A program made the position numbers and the translations under genes. A stretch of DNA of 64,000 nt from JAFLCM01 sp046154665 (GTDB lineage: Bacteria; Planctomycetota; Phycisphaerae; Phycisphaerales; UBA1924), in the NCBI GenBank assembly GCA_046154665.1, contig JBJXFG010000106.1, positions 1 to 64,000 on the forward strand, read 5' to 3'. Below, in pieces: positions 41,682 to 50,211 of the stretch (its first letter is position 1; each line of letters starts with the position of its first letter). The notes beneath the pieces were generated by a model that saw nothing but the letters and a program-made list of their open reading frames with translations, did not search any database and was not told where the DNA came from.

Positions 41682-42973
41682 CCCCCGCTCCGCAACCCAC
41701 GCCCCAGGCCCACACCATCCGCGTCGCCGCGGCGTCGCGGACCTACGACGTACTCGTCGCGCCGAAGGTGCTTCACTCGCTCGGCGAGCATCTCAGGCGC
41801 GTCACTCCGGCAAAGCGAGCCCATCTCATCACCGATGCCGTGATCCCCAACGCGCTCCTGGCCACCGCCCGCGCTTCGCTGGAATTCGCTGGCTACGCCG
41901 TCACCATCTCGACAACCCCCGCCGAAGAACGCCACAAATCGCTCGACGCCGCCCAGCGCCTCCTCTCCGAACTCCTCGCCGCCGGGCACGAACGCACGGA
42001 CCCCGTCGTCACGCTCGGCGGCGGGATCGTCACCGACCTCGCCGGCTTCGTCGCCGCCACCTACCGCCGCGGCGTGCCGGTCGTCCACTGTCCCACCACG
42101 CTGCTCGCGATGGTCGACGCCGCCGTGGGCGGAAAGAGCGGTGTCAATCTGCCGCTCTCCCGAGCCACGACCACGGGGGGCACGAGTCCGTCTTCCGAGT
42201 CGTGCCCGCTATCGCTCATGAAGAACATGGTCGGCGCGTTCTGGCAGCCGCATCTCGTGCTGTGCGACGCCGACGCGCTGGCGTCGCTCCCGGCGCGACA
42301 CCTTCGCGCGGGGATGGCCGAGTGCCTCAAGCACGCATTGCTCGCCGCCGGGCTCCCCGCCGGTGCCGGTCAGGACGCCGCGCTGTGGCGGTGGACGCTC
42401 GACCACCTCGATGCGGCGCTGGCACTCGACCACGCCGCGATGTCCGAGCTGATCGCACGCAACATCGCGGTCAAAGCCGCCGTCGTCGCCAGCGATGAAC
42501 GTGAGGAAGCCCCCAGCGCCGCCGGCGGGCGCGCGCTGCTCAATCTCGGACACACCTACGCCCACGCGATCGAAACCCTCGAAGGACTCACGCCGCTGGG
42601 GCAGGCATCCAGCCCGCCATCCACTCGGCACGCCTTACCCCCCGATTCACCTCCGGCCGCACCCTTCACACTGCACCACGGCGAAGCCGTCGCCCTCGGC
42701 CTCATCGCCGCGGCATTCGCTTCGGCCCAGCTCGGATGGCTGAGCGCAGCAGACGCCCAGTTGGTGCGCGACGCCGTGGCGCGGGCCGGTCTGCCGATCG
42801 CGCTGCGCGGCCTGCCCACGAACGAACTGCTCCGCCAGCGGATGATGCACGACAAGAAAACCGCCGGGGGCGCGCTGCGGGTGATCCTCCTCAAGCGACT
42901 CGGCGAAGCGTCGGTGGTCGAACGCCCGGACGCCGGGGTAGTCGATGCGGGGTGGGATGCGATTCGCCAGTGA
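41678..42973 (+). CDS. aroB: 3-dehydroquinate synthase with two insertions
   Basis: Second enzyme of the shikimate pathway, 431 aa against the usual 350-370. The NAD and metal sites are visible: PVVTLGGGIVTDLAGFVAATYRRGVP, TTLLAMVDAAVGGKSGVNLP, GMAECLKHALL and LNLGHTYAHAIE with zinc-binding His. Two non-family stretches occur: about residues 162-178 (SRATTTGGTSPSSESCP), encoded by a palindromic unit at 42178-42207, and about 303-328, Pro/Ser-rich, just before LHHGEAVALGL. GTG at 41675 or 41678 are the possible starts, both overlapping the toxin gene's end. The insertions fall in loops and the active-site residues are kept. Confidence 0.94.
   Translation: MTPAPQPTPQAHTIRVAAASRTYDVLVAPKVLHSLGEHLRRVTPAKRAHLITDAVIPNALLATARASLEFAGYAVTISTTPAEERHKSLDAAQRLLSELLAAGHERTDPVVTLGGGIVTDLAGFVAATYRRGVPVVHCPTTLLAMVDAAVGGKSGVNLPLSRATTTGGTSPSSESCPLSLMKNMVGAFWQPHLVLCDADALASLPARHLRAGMAECLKHALLAAGLPAGAGQDAALWRWTLDHLDAALALDHAAMSELIARNIAVKAAVVASDEREEAPSAAGGRALLNLGHTYAHAIETLEGLTPLGQASSPPSTRHALPPDSPPAAPFTLHHGEAVALGLIAAAFASAQLGWLSAADAQLVRDAVARAGLPIALRGLPTNELLRQRMMHDKKTAGGALRVILLKRLGEASVVERPDAGVVDAGWDAIRQ
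42178..42207. repeat. palindromic unit inserted within aroB
   Basis: GGGCACGA / TCGTGCCC with a 14-nt loop, extendable by further pairs with one mismatch. It coincides with a stretch absent from AroB relatives. Confidence 0.7.
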
Positions 42974-43051
42974 CACGTTCACAGCCGCCGCCATCAGATC
43001 AAAGCAACCGAACCCGCCGCTCGCGCGTGCCGTAGGAACGCCGACGCACGC

Positions 43052-44266
43052 ATGGCCGAACCGACCAAACGATTCCCGCGCCCCCTGATCGCATTCGTCG
43101 CATTGTGGGGCGGGCTGGTCGCACTTGGAGTCGTCATGCGAGTCGGTTCCGAGTCGCAGTTGCTCGCGCCGCTTCTCGAATACGTGGTCCGCATCGGATC
43201 GAACACGTTGGACCTCGCCGCCGCGCCGGGGTGGCTCGCCATGCGCGCGGCGGGCGTCGGTGCCGGGGACCTGAAAGCACTCGCTGTCGCGCACGGGATT
43301 TCCTGGGCCGTGTGGCTGGCGCTGGTGTGGCTTGCATTCCGGGTGACGCGAGGGTCGCGCACGCGCCACGAGCCCGAGGCCGATTCGACAGCCGTCTCCC
43401 GGCGTACGTTCCTCGCCCGCGGCGTGGGCGCGATGGGCGCGGGCGTGGTCGGTGTCCCGGGCGCGATGGCCACCGCCACAGAGCCCTGGGGACTCCGCCT
43501 GACGCGCCAACGGGTGGCCATCGCCGACCTGCCGCACGGGCTCGACGGCTTGCGCATCGGCTTTCTCGCCGACACCCACCTGGGGCGCTTCGTGCCGTCG
43601 TCTCACATCGCACGGGCGATCGAAATGCTCGGGGAGTTGAAGCCTGACGTGTTTATCCTCGGGGGCGACTATGTCAAGGACGACCCTCGCTTCCTCGCGC
43701 CGGCGGCGCGAATGTTCCGGCCGATTGTCGACAGCGGGCGGCCCGTGCTCGCCGTGCTGGGCAACCACGACTACTACGCCGGCGCGCCCGGATGCCTGGA
43801 CGCCCTCCGCGCGGTCGGCGTGACCACGCTCGTGAACCAGCGTGTCTACATCACCGATGATCGCGCCCTCGCGATGAGTTCCCCAGGCGGCCCGTGTCTG
43901 TGCATCGCGGGGGTCGACGACCTGCTCGAGGGCGTCCCCGATTTCGGCGCGGCGCTCGACGGCGTCGCCGAAGAAACCGCGCGCATCGTCGTCAGCCACA
44001 ACCCGGACCTCGCTGAATCTCGCGACGCCCTGTCGCGGCGCATCGACCTCATGCTCAGCGGACACACCCACGGCGGTCAGGTGCGCCTCCCGCTCATCGG
44101 CGCCCCGATCGTGCCGTCGCGGTACGGCCAGAAGTACGCCCAGGGGCTGGTGCGCGGGCCGGGCTTCCCGGTGCTGGTGACAACCGGCGTGGGGATGTCG
44201 CTGGCGCCGCTGCGTTGGGGTGTGCCGGCGGAGGTGGTGGAACTCACGCTGGTGCGGGGGGATTGA
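43052..44266 (+). CDS. membrane/Tat-type metallophosphoesterase
   Basis: A 404-aa protein. Two membrane helices are predicted near residues 12-30 and 80-98, then a twin-arginine-like sequence SRRTFLARGVGAMGAGVVG around 116-134. The rest is a calcineurin-like phosphoesterase: IGFLADTHLGRF, ILGGDYVKDD, VLAVLGNHDYY, VVSHNPD and LMLSGHTHGGQVRLP, the full five-block metal-binding set. The closest style is YkuE/YaeI-type phosphodiesterases, which act on lipids or the envelope; the substrate is not known. The internal Tat-like motif after two helices is unusual and may simply be a third membrane helix. It is 78 bp downstream of aroB. Confidence 0.88.
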   Translation: MAEPTKRFPRPLIAFVALWGGLVALGVVMRVGSESQLLAPLLEYVVRIGSNTLDLAAAPGWLAMRAAGVGAGDLKALAVAHGISWAVWLALVWLAFRVTRGSRTRHEPEADSTAVSRRTFLARGVGAMGAGVVGVPGAMATATEPWGLRLTRQRVAIADLPHGLDGLRIGFLADTHLGRFVPSSHIARAIEMLGELKPDVFILGGDYVKDDPRFLAPAARMFRPIVDSGRPVLAVLGNHDYYAGAPGCLDALRAVGVTTLVNQRVYITDDRALAMSSPGGPCLCIAGVDDLLEGVPDFGAALDGVAEETARIVVSHNPDLAESRDALSRRIDLMLSGHTHGGQVRLPLIGAPIVPSRYGQKYAQGLVRGPGFPVLVTTGVGMSLAPLRWGVPAEVVELTLVRGD

Positions 44267-44315
44267 GGGAAGTGGTCGAGGGGCAGAGACGTCGAGTGGA
44301 TCGCAATCGCGCTCT

Positions 44316-44371
44316 CACTCGACCACTCGACCACTTGGCCACTCGACCACTTGGCCACTGGACCACTTCCC
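44316..44371. repeat. solo array of seven 8-nt units
   Basis: CACTCGAC, CACTCGAC, CACTTGGC, CACTCGAC, CACTTGGC, CACTGGAC, CACTTCCC in perfect 8-nt register. The units match those of the right arm at 17306-17335. A decayed inverse arm (GAAGTGGTCGAG) is visible near 44269-44280. It lies between convergent genes. Confidence 0.8.
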
Positions 44372-44405
44372 CCGAGCCGCTCCCTCGCGGTCGCCTTTCA
44401 GTTGC

Positions 44406-47138
44406 TCACCGCGCCGGCTCGAGCCTTGCGTACTGCAAGACAAGCGTCTTGGGCCCCACATCGCGGAACGAGATGCGGGCCCGCGTGTTCGCCCCGATCC
44501 CGGTCACAGCCTCGATGCGCCCCACCCCGAACTGCGGGTGGCGCACGAGCGAGCCAACCGGGAACGGCGAACTCGGCGAGTTGCGTCCCGCGAATTCGGT
44601 GGTGAACGTGCCGCGGGTCTTGCCCCAGGTCGGGGTATCCGACGGCGCGGCGTCAGGGTCGAAGGGCTGGTCTTCTTCGTCTTCGTGCCGCGCGCCGAAG
44701 GACGACGACTCGTCGGAGAGATCGGTGAGTGCGACGCCGTCCTTGGGCAGTTCACTGAGGAATCGGCTGGGGATGGTGCGCTCCATCAGCCCGCGCTGGG
44801 TGCGGTACTTGGCGCTGGTGATGATCAGCTTCTCCATCGCGCGGGTGATGCCGACGAACATCAGGCGGCGCTCTTCCTCCACAGCGGGATCGGAGTCCAT
44901 GGCACGCATGCTGGGGAGCAGACCCTCTTCGAGCCCGATGATCGCCGCCGCGTGGAACTCGAGCCCTTTCGCCGCGTGCAGCGTCATCAGCGTCACCGCA
45001 CCGCGCTCGGGGTCCACCTTGTCGGCGTCGGCGACGAGCGAGACGGATTCGAGGTAGGCACGAAGCATGGCGAGCAGCGGCGGGACGAACGGCGCCTTTG
45101 GTGCCGCACCGGTCGGCGTGGCGGAGACTTCCTCGCCGTCGCTGGCGAGATCGGCCAGGAAATCGACCTCGGCATCGTCCTGCGTCTCTCCCGAGGCAGG
45201 CTGGAAGCCTGCCCCACCGGAACCCACGCGCTCCCCGCTCTTCTCCGCGGCCTCCGCGTTCTCCGCGTTGAACCCGCCCTTCAGTGCTTCCTCGGAAAAC
45301 ACCGGGTCGTTCGCGGCGTCGTACTCCTGCTCGAACTCGAGCGCCGACGTCACAACCTCGTCCAGATTGTCGACCTTGTCGGCATCGGCTTCGTCCTTCT
45401 CGCCGGCCTTCTTGTAGTGCTCTTCGAGGCCGGATTCCTTGATGATCTGCGAGACCAGATCGTGGAGCGTCGACGCGAGCTGCGACCCCATGAAGCTGCC
45501 GGCGCCGGTCCAACCGTCGACCATGCCGACGAACTTCCGCACGGCGTTGACGGCGGCGCTGCCCAGCTCAACACCGCCAAGGCCCGCGTGGGCGCACTGG
45601 CGCATCGCCTCGAACAGCGTGATCTGGTGTGCGGCGGCGATGGCGTCGAGGCGTTCGATCGCGGCGGGGCCGATCTTGCGGGCGGGTTTGTTGACGATGC
45701 GGCGCAGCGACACATCGTCGGCGGGGTTGGCAACCACGCGCAAGTAGGCGATGGCGTCCTTGACCTCCTCACGCTGGTAGAACGCGGTGCCTCTGGCGAT
45801 CACATAGGGGATCGACGCGGCGCGGAGGGCGTCTTCCATCACGCGCGAGAGCGAGTTGTTGCGGTAGAAGACGGCGGTGTCGCGCCAGGATGGGGAGAGA
45901 CCCGGCGTCTCGGGTGAAGACCCAGTAAGAGAAGAGTCGGCTCGGAGAGGCGACGCACCGGTGCCGGCGACAACGCCCCGCAGCCACTGCATTACCTCGT
46001 GCGCCTCGTGCCGCTCGTCGCGGCACAGCAGCATGCGCGGCTTCTCGCCGCCGGGCTTCTTCGTGAACAGGTCCTTGTGCTTGCGCTTCTTGTTGTTGCG
46101 GATCAGCGTGTCGGCGGCGTGCAAAATCGGCGCGCGCGAACGGAAGTTCTCGCCCAGCGGGATCACCTTGGCCCCCGCGTAGGTGTCTTCGAAATCGAGA
46201 ATGTTCGAGATGTCGGCACCACGCCAGCCGTAGATGGACTGATCGGGGTCGCCGACGACGCAGACATTGGGTTGTCGGTCGGCGCGGTCACGCCCCACGA
46301 GCAGCGTCGAGAGAACGAACTGCACCTTGTTGGTGTCCTGGTACTCGTCGATCATCAGGTAGCGCCACCGGCCCTGAACCTCCTCGCGGGCCTCGTCGCT
46401 CTCCTTGAGCATGCGGACCGTCAGGACGAGCAAGTCGTCGAAGTCGACAGCGTTGGCGGCACGGAGGGCACGCTCATACGCCTCGTAGACCTTGGCGATG
46501 GCGCGGGTGTTGAAGTCGTACGCCGACGCCGTGAATGCCGCGGCGTCCATCAGGTCGTTCTTGGCGGCGGAGATGTGCGAAAGCACGGTCCGCGGCGGCC
46601 AGTTGCTGGTGCTCATCCCCAAGTCGGTGATCACACGCTTCACGAGCGATGCCTGGTCGTCGCTGTCGTAGATCGTGTAGTCGCCCTTCAAGCCCCAGCC
46701 CGGGCGGCCTTCCATGAAACCCGCATACTTCCGGAGCAGCCGCGCGCACAGCGCGTGAAAGGTGGTGACGGTGAGACCGCGGAGGAGCCTCTCGGCACCG
46801 GCCGCCCCACCGCCGCGAGCGGCGAGCGGGCCCTCGGTGATCAGGTGGTTCACCCGCTCACGCATCTCGCCGGCGGCCTTGTTCGTGAACGTCAGCGCCA
46901 GAATCTGCCACGGCGGCACACCCATCGACAGCAACCAGGCAACACGGCGCGTAATGACACGCGTCTTCCCGCTCCCCGCCGCCGCCAGCACGAGCACCGG
47001 CCCTTCGGTCGTCGTCACCGCCTTCTTCTGCTGCTCGGTGAGGCCGGCGAGCAACGCCGCCGAGACATCCGCCGAGCCCACGTCGGTCGAGAGCTCGCGG
47101 GCGGGCGGGCTGTTCAGGCTGTCGAGAATCTCGTGCAT
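44406..47138 (-). CDS. UvrD/PcrA/Rep family DNA helicase with two insertions
   Basis: Superfamily 1A 3'-5' helicase, 910 aa (family about 720-760). Q motif LTEQQKKAVTTTEGPVLVLA, Walker A AAAGSGKTRVITRR, YLMIDEYQDTNKVQ (motif II), VVGDPDQSIYGWRGAD (III), VTLMTLHAAKGLEFHAA (V) and VGITRAMEKLIIT (VI) are all present. Two foreign stretches occur: residues about 393-413, encoded across a family-A palindrome (45935-45959), and about 621-653 (NAENAEAAEKSG..., FQPASGETQ), encoded by a 9-nt array plus a palindrome (45195-45269). The start at 47138 is chosen because the Q motif follows closely. The C-terminus has the Tudor-like GSLVRHPQFGVGRIEAVTGIG. Likely roles are repair and replication restart. Confidence 0.94.
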   Translation of the reverse strand: MHEILDSLNSPPARELSTDVGSADVSAALLAGLTEQQKKAVTTTEGPVLVLAAAGSGKTRVITRRVAWLLSMGVPPWQILALTFTNKAAGEMRERVNHLITEGPLAARGGGAAGAERLLRGLTVTTFHALCARLLRKYAGFMEGRPGWGLKGDYTIYDSDDQASLVKRVITDLGMSTSNWPPRTVLSHISAAKNDLMDAAAFTASAYDFNTRAIAKVYEAYERALRAANAVDFDDLLVLTVRMLKESDEAREEVQGRWRYLMIDEYQDTNKVQFVLSTLLVGRDRADRQPNVCVVGDPDQSIYGWRGADISNILDFEDTYAGAKVIPLGENFRSRAPILHAADTLIRNNKKRKHKDLFTKKPGGEKPRMLLCRDERHEAHEVMQWLRGVVAGTGASPLRADSSLTGSSPETPGLSPSWRDTAVFYRNNSLSRVMEDALRAASIPYVIARGTAFYQREEVKDAIAYLRVVANPADDVSLRRIVNKPARKIGPAAIERLDAIAAAHQITLFEAMRQCAHAGLGGVELGSAAVNAVRKFVGMVDGWTGAGSFMGSQLASTLHDLVSQIIKESGLEEHYKKAGEKDEADADKVDNLDEVVTSALEFEQEYDAANDPVFSEEALKGGFNAENAEAAEKSGERVGSGGAGFQPASGETQDDAEVDFLADLASDGEEVSATPTGAAPKAPFVPPLLAMLRAYLESVSLVADADKVDPERGAVTLMTLHAAKGLEFHAAAIIGLEEGLLPSMRAMDSDPAVEEERRLMFVGITRAMEKLIITSAKYRTQRGLMERTIPSRFLSELPKDGVALTDLSDESSSFGARHEDEEDQPFDPDAAPSDTPTWGKTRGTFTTEFAGRNSPSSPFPVGSLVRHPQFGVGRIEAVTGIGANTRARISFRDVGPKTLVLQYARLEPAR
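45195..45269. repeat. compound repeat insertion within the helicase gene
   Basis: A palindrome GGCAGGCT-gga-AGCCTGCC (45195-45213) lies next to a 9-nt array CTCCGCGGC, CTCCGCGTT, CTCCGCGTT (45243-45269). The array unit is the same as in the GxxExxY element arms at 58012-58038 and 58537-58563. Both are translated. Confidence 0.82.
45935..45959. repeat. family-A unit within the helicase gene
   Basis: Matches the right arm of the purA doublet at 23 of 25 positions (core GTCGGCTCGGAGAG). It is translated in frame in a loop between conserved helicase blocks. Confidence 0.85.
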
Positions 47139-47243
47139 GTGGGGTGGCGTGGCGGTGCGAAGGATCAGCGTAGCGGGGAGGCACGCTGGGGGCTGGCGCT
47201 CAGCCATCTTGCACGAGCCCGCGAGCGGGCTTCTACTACCGGG

Positions 47244-47828
47244 ATGGACACCTCAACCGCCGCCGTGCTGCCGCCGCTAAATCTGGAAAAGTGGGTCCGC
47301 GCCAACGCGAAGCACCTCAAGCCGCCGGTGAGCAACAAGCAGCTCTTCACCGGCTCTGACGACGTGATCGTGTTCGTCTCCGGCGGGCCGAACACACGCA
47401 ACGACTTCCATGTCAACCCGACCGAAGAACTGTTCTACCAGCTGAAAGGCGACATCGCGGTGCGGATCCGTCCGCTCGACGGATCGAAGCCGCGCGAGGT
47501 GGTGATCAAGGAGGGCGAGCTCTTCCTGCTACCCCGGTGGGTCCCGCACCGCCCGCAGCGACCGGCGGGGACGGTGGGGCTCATCGTCGAGTTCCCGCGC
47601 CCCCGCGGCCAGAAGGACGGGCTCCGCTGGTACTGCCCCGAGTGCGACACGCTTGTTCACGAAGCACGGTGGCGGCTCAAGAAGATCGACGAAGACCTCA
47701 AGACCATCATGCACGCGTTCTGGGGCGGGCCGGAGAAGCGGAGAACATGCAAGGGCTGCGGGTATGTGATCCAGCAGGCGGGTGCGATCAAGCTGTCGGG
47801 CGGGAAGGTGCGCGCGGCGCGGGCGTGA
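47244..47828 (+). CDS. 3-hydroxyanthranilate 3,4-dioxygenase
   Basis: A 194-aa cupin that opens the ring of 3-hydroxyanthranilate to give 2-amino-3-carboxymuconate semialdehyde. Substrate arginine and iron ligands appear in TRNDFHVNPTEELFYQ (His, Glu) and LPRWVPHRPQRP (His). The C-terminus has the four-cysteine rubredoxin-like site of the bacterial enzyme: WYCPECDTLV and CKGCGYVIQ. Length matches the family (about 175-190). The next enzyme, ACMSD, lies 1.3 kb away on the same strand, which supports a catabolic kynurenine branch. Divergent from the helicase gene. No ribosome site is obvious. Confidence 0.95.
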   Translation: MDTSTAAVLPPLNLEKWVRANAKHLKPPVSNKQLFTGSDDVIVFVSGGPNTRNDFHVNPTEELFYQLKGDIAVRIRPLDGSKPREVVIKEGELFLLPRWVPHRPQRPAGTVGLIVEFPRPRGQKDGLRWYCPECDTLVHEARWRLKKIDEDLKTIMHAFWGGPEKRRTCKGCGYVIQQAGAIKLSGGKVRAARA

Positions 47829-47922
47829 GGCAGCAGTGCGAGCGGAGCGCCTGATGTTGAGCACAGAACGGACGTCGCCAAGTCTGTCACGTCCCGACTC
47901 GCACCGCCACGACCGCGTCACA

Positions 47923-48969
47923 TTAAGGACAAAGCTGACCGAAGCGACCGAGGAAGAAAATCAGGTCGTGCGAATCGACTTGACCGTCGCCGTCAAAGTC
48001 CGCACGGGCCTGCGGCGTGCCCGGCTGTGGTGCCGAACCGAACCGGGAAAGAAAGTATGTCAGGTCCGGCGTGGCCACCGCGCCGTCGACGTCGAAGTCC
48101 GCCCGGCACGCTGGCGGCGGCGGCAGCGCCACCGCGATGTCGAGCATCTGCACGCCCGTGAACACCCCAATCTCCGTGAAGCGGCCCGTGGCGAGATCGA
48201 CCGACGCAAACGCCTCGACGCCCAGGCGGGTATACGAGGCATACGCCGCGCCGCTCTCCGCCGAGATGTCGAATCCGACGCCCGCGTCAATCACGACGAC
48301 ACCCGAACTGCCGACGGAGTTCCACACGCCCGTCTCGGGGGGCGGCGAACCGCCCGGCCCTCCCTGGATCGCCACGATGTCCAGCGTGAAGTCGTACGCG
48401 TAGAGCGTGGTACTAAGCGCGCCCGGTGCGTTGTTTGTATGCGCGACGTCGGCGGCGAAAGGGACCGAGCCCGAGTTGGTGTCGCCGGGAGCCCACGCGA
48501 GCGGTTGATCGAACGCCGCCGCGCCGGTGTCGGGGTCGATGCGGACGTTGTAGCCGCTGCCCGTGACCAGACGGATTTCATCGGTGACGGGATTGAAATC
48601 CATCGAGAGCCGTGCGTACGGATCGTCTGGGAACGTGAAGCCGGGCCCGACCGGCGTCAGAGCAGCGGTGCCCGGATCGAGCCGGTACAACTGCGCCCGC
48701 GCGTCGTCGTTGCTGACCGCGTAGAGCGCGCCGGTCGAGGGCCTGAAGTCGATGCCGCGCACGCCGTGGCGGAGCGGCACCCCGACCAGCGGCCCAACCA
48801 CCGTGAGCGCGTTCGGGCTCGACGACTCGAACTTCACCAGCGAGAGGCCGGCGAACGCACCCGTGATGCCGTAGATGGTCTCCGCGTTGGCGGGGAGGCA
48901 GACCAGAGCCGGGATGAGCGCGGCCAACCGCGTCGCTGCGGAGAGAGCGGGAAAGTCACCAGTGGACAT
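47923..48969 (-). CDS. DUF4394 secreted protein with dockerin tail
   Basis: A 348-aa exported protein. The start at 48969 gives AAGGAA upstream and a signal region (RLAALIPALVCLPANA). The body is a DUF4394-type propeller: IYGITGAFAGLSLVKFES, GIDFRPSTGALYAVSND, RLSMDFNPVTDEIRLV and SGYNVRIDPDTGA are characteristic. The tail has two dockerin-like loops (ADFDVDGAVATPDLTYFL, ADFDGDGQVDSHDLIFFL) and ends FGQLCP. It is the third such anchored protein in the window. It lies on the opposite strand between the two kynurenine-branch genes, so it splits that pair. Function unknown. Confidence 0.85.
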   Translation of the reverse strand: MSTGDFPALSAATRLAALIPALVCLPANAETIYGITGAFAGLSLVKFESSSPNALTVVGPLVGVPLRHGVRGIDFRPSTGALYAVSNDDARAQLYRLDPGTAALTPVGPGFTFPDDPYARLSMDFNPVTDEIRLVTGSGYNVRIDPDTGAAAFDQPLAWAPGDTNSGSVPFAADVAHTNNAPGALSTTLYAYDFTLDIVAIQGGPGGSPPPETGVWNSVGSSGVVVIDAGVGFDISAESGAAYASYTRLGVEAFASVDLATGRFTEIGVFTGVQMLDIAVALPPPPACRADFDVDGAVATPDLTYFLSRFGSAPQPGTPQARADFDGDGQVDSHDLIFFLGRFGQLCP

Positions 48970-49122
48970 GGGTTGTTCCTTTCTGCCAAGACCCGCGTCG
49001 ATCGCTCCGCATCCGTGCGGGATATCGCGCGGCGGAGTAACGTACGGATCGCGGCGCGATGTTCCAGGCCCGCACGCGGACCAACGCGAGAATTCCCGAA
49101 AACACCAGGCGGAGTTCCGCCA

Positions 49123-50211
49123 ATGGCTGACATGGCGCAGCGTGAGCGGCGCCGCAAGAGTGAGGCACGCATGCTCGATCTGCACACGCACATCCTGCCC
49201 CCCCCAGATCGGTGGCCGAAGTGGGCCGAACGGTTCAATGAACAGGGTTGGGTTTCACTCGAGCAGCACAAGCCGTGCTGCGCTCGGATGTGGCGCGACG
49301 GCAAGGTATTCCGCGAGATCCAGTCAAACTGCTGGGACGCGACGGTGCGCATAAAAGAGTGCGACGCGTGCCGCGTGCGCGTGCAGGCGCTCAGCACCGT
49401 GCCGGTGATGTTCGGCTACGCCGCGAAGGCCGCCCACACACTCGATGTCGCGCGGTGGCTGAACGATCACATCGCCGAGGTGGTGGCGGCGTACCCGACG
49501 CGCTTTGTCGGCCTCGGCACCGTCCCGCTCCAGGACCCGCTGCTCGCCATCAACGAACTCGATCGGTGCATGAGCACACTCAACATGCGCGGCGTCCAGA
49601 TCGGCTCGCACGTCAACCGCTGGAACCTCGACGCCCCCGAGCTCTTCCCGTTCTTCCAGCGCTGCGAGAAACTCGGCGCGGCGGTGTTCGTGCACCCGTG
49701 GGACATGCTCGGCTCAGCGGAGATGCCCGACTACTGGATGCCCTGGCTGGTGGGGATGCCGGCGGAGACATGCCGCGCGGTCGTCAGCGTGCTGATGGGA
49801 GGCGTGCTCGATCGACTCCCTCGGCTCCGCCTGTGCTTCGCTCACGGCGGCGGCTCGTTCCCCGGCACCATCGGCCGCATCGACCACGGCTTCCACGCAC
49901 GACCGGACCTGTGCCAGACGAAGACCAAGCACTCGCCCCGCGACTTCCTGCGCGATGAAAAGACGAACCGCCCCGCCGCCTTCTACGTGGATTCATTGGT
50001 GCATGACGCGTGGGCGCTGCGCGGCTTGCTGCGCCTGCTCGGGGCCGAACGGGTGGCCCTCGGCACCGACTACCCCTTCCCTCTCGGCGAGATCACCCCC
50101 GGCGAACTCATCGCCTCGATGCAAGACCTCGACGACGCGACACGCCAGCGGCTGCTTTGGGAAACCGGGTGGGAGTTCCTCGGCGGCACGCTGCCTCACT
50201 CACCCCAGTGA
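49123..50211 (+). CDS. amidohydrolase, probable ACMS decarboxylase (ACMSD)
   Basis: A 362-aa metal-dependent amidohydrolase (346 aa if starting at 49171, where MLDLHTHILPPPDRWP begins like the family). The metal ligands are visible: LDLHTHILPP (two His), AAVFVHPWDM (His), LCFAHGGGSFP (His) and LGTDYPFPLG (Asp). Length and motifs fit 2-amino-3-carboxymuconate-6-semialdehyde decarboxylase, which removes CO2 from the product of the nearby 3-hydroxyanthranilate dioxygenase and so steers it away from quinolinate. With that neighbour the assignment is good, though other members of this family decarboxylate related acids. The 3' end overlaps the convergent psuG by 16 bp. Confidence 0.88.
   Translation: MADMAQRERRRKSEARMLDLHTHILPPPDRWPKWAERFNEQGWVSLEQHKPCCARMWRDGKVFREIQSNCWDATVRIKECDACRVRVQALSTVPVMFGYAAKAAHTLDVARWLNDHIAEVVAAYPTRFVGLGTVPLQDPLLAINELDRCMSTLNMRGVQIGSHVNRWNLDAPELFPFFQRCEKLGAAVFVHPWDMLGSAEMPDYWMPWLVGMPAETCRAVVSVLMGGVLDRLPRLRLCFAHGGGSFPGTIGRIDHGFHARPDLCQTKTKHSPRDFLRDEKTNRPAAFYVDSLVHDAWALRGLLRLLGAERVALGTDYPFPLGEITPGELIASMQDLDDATRQRLLWETGWEFLGGTLPHSPQ

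Noticed and set aside
44316..44371. Tandem repeats considered as a CRISPR array
   Set aside because: Units are 8 nt without spacers and no cas genes are present.
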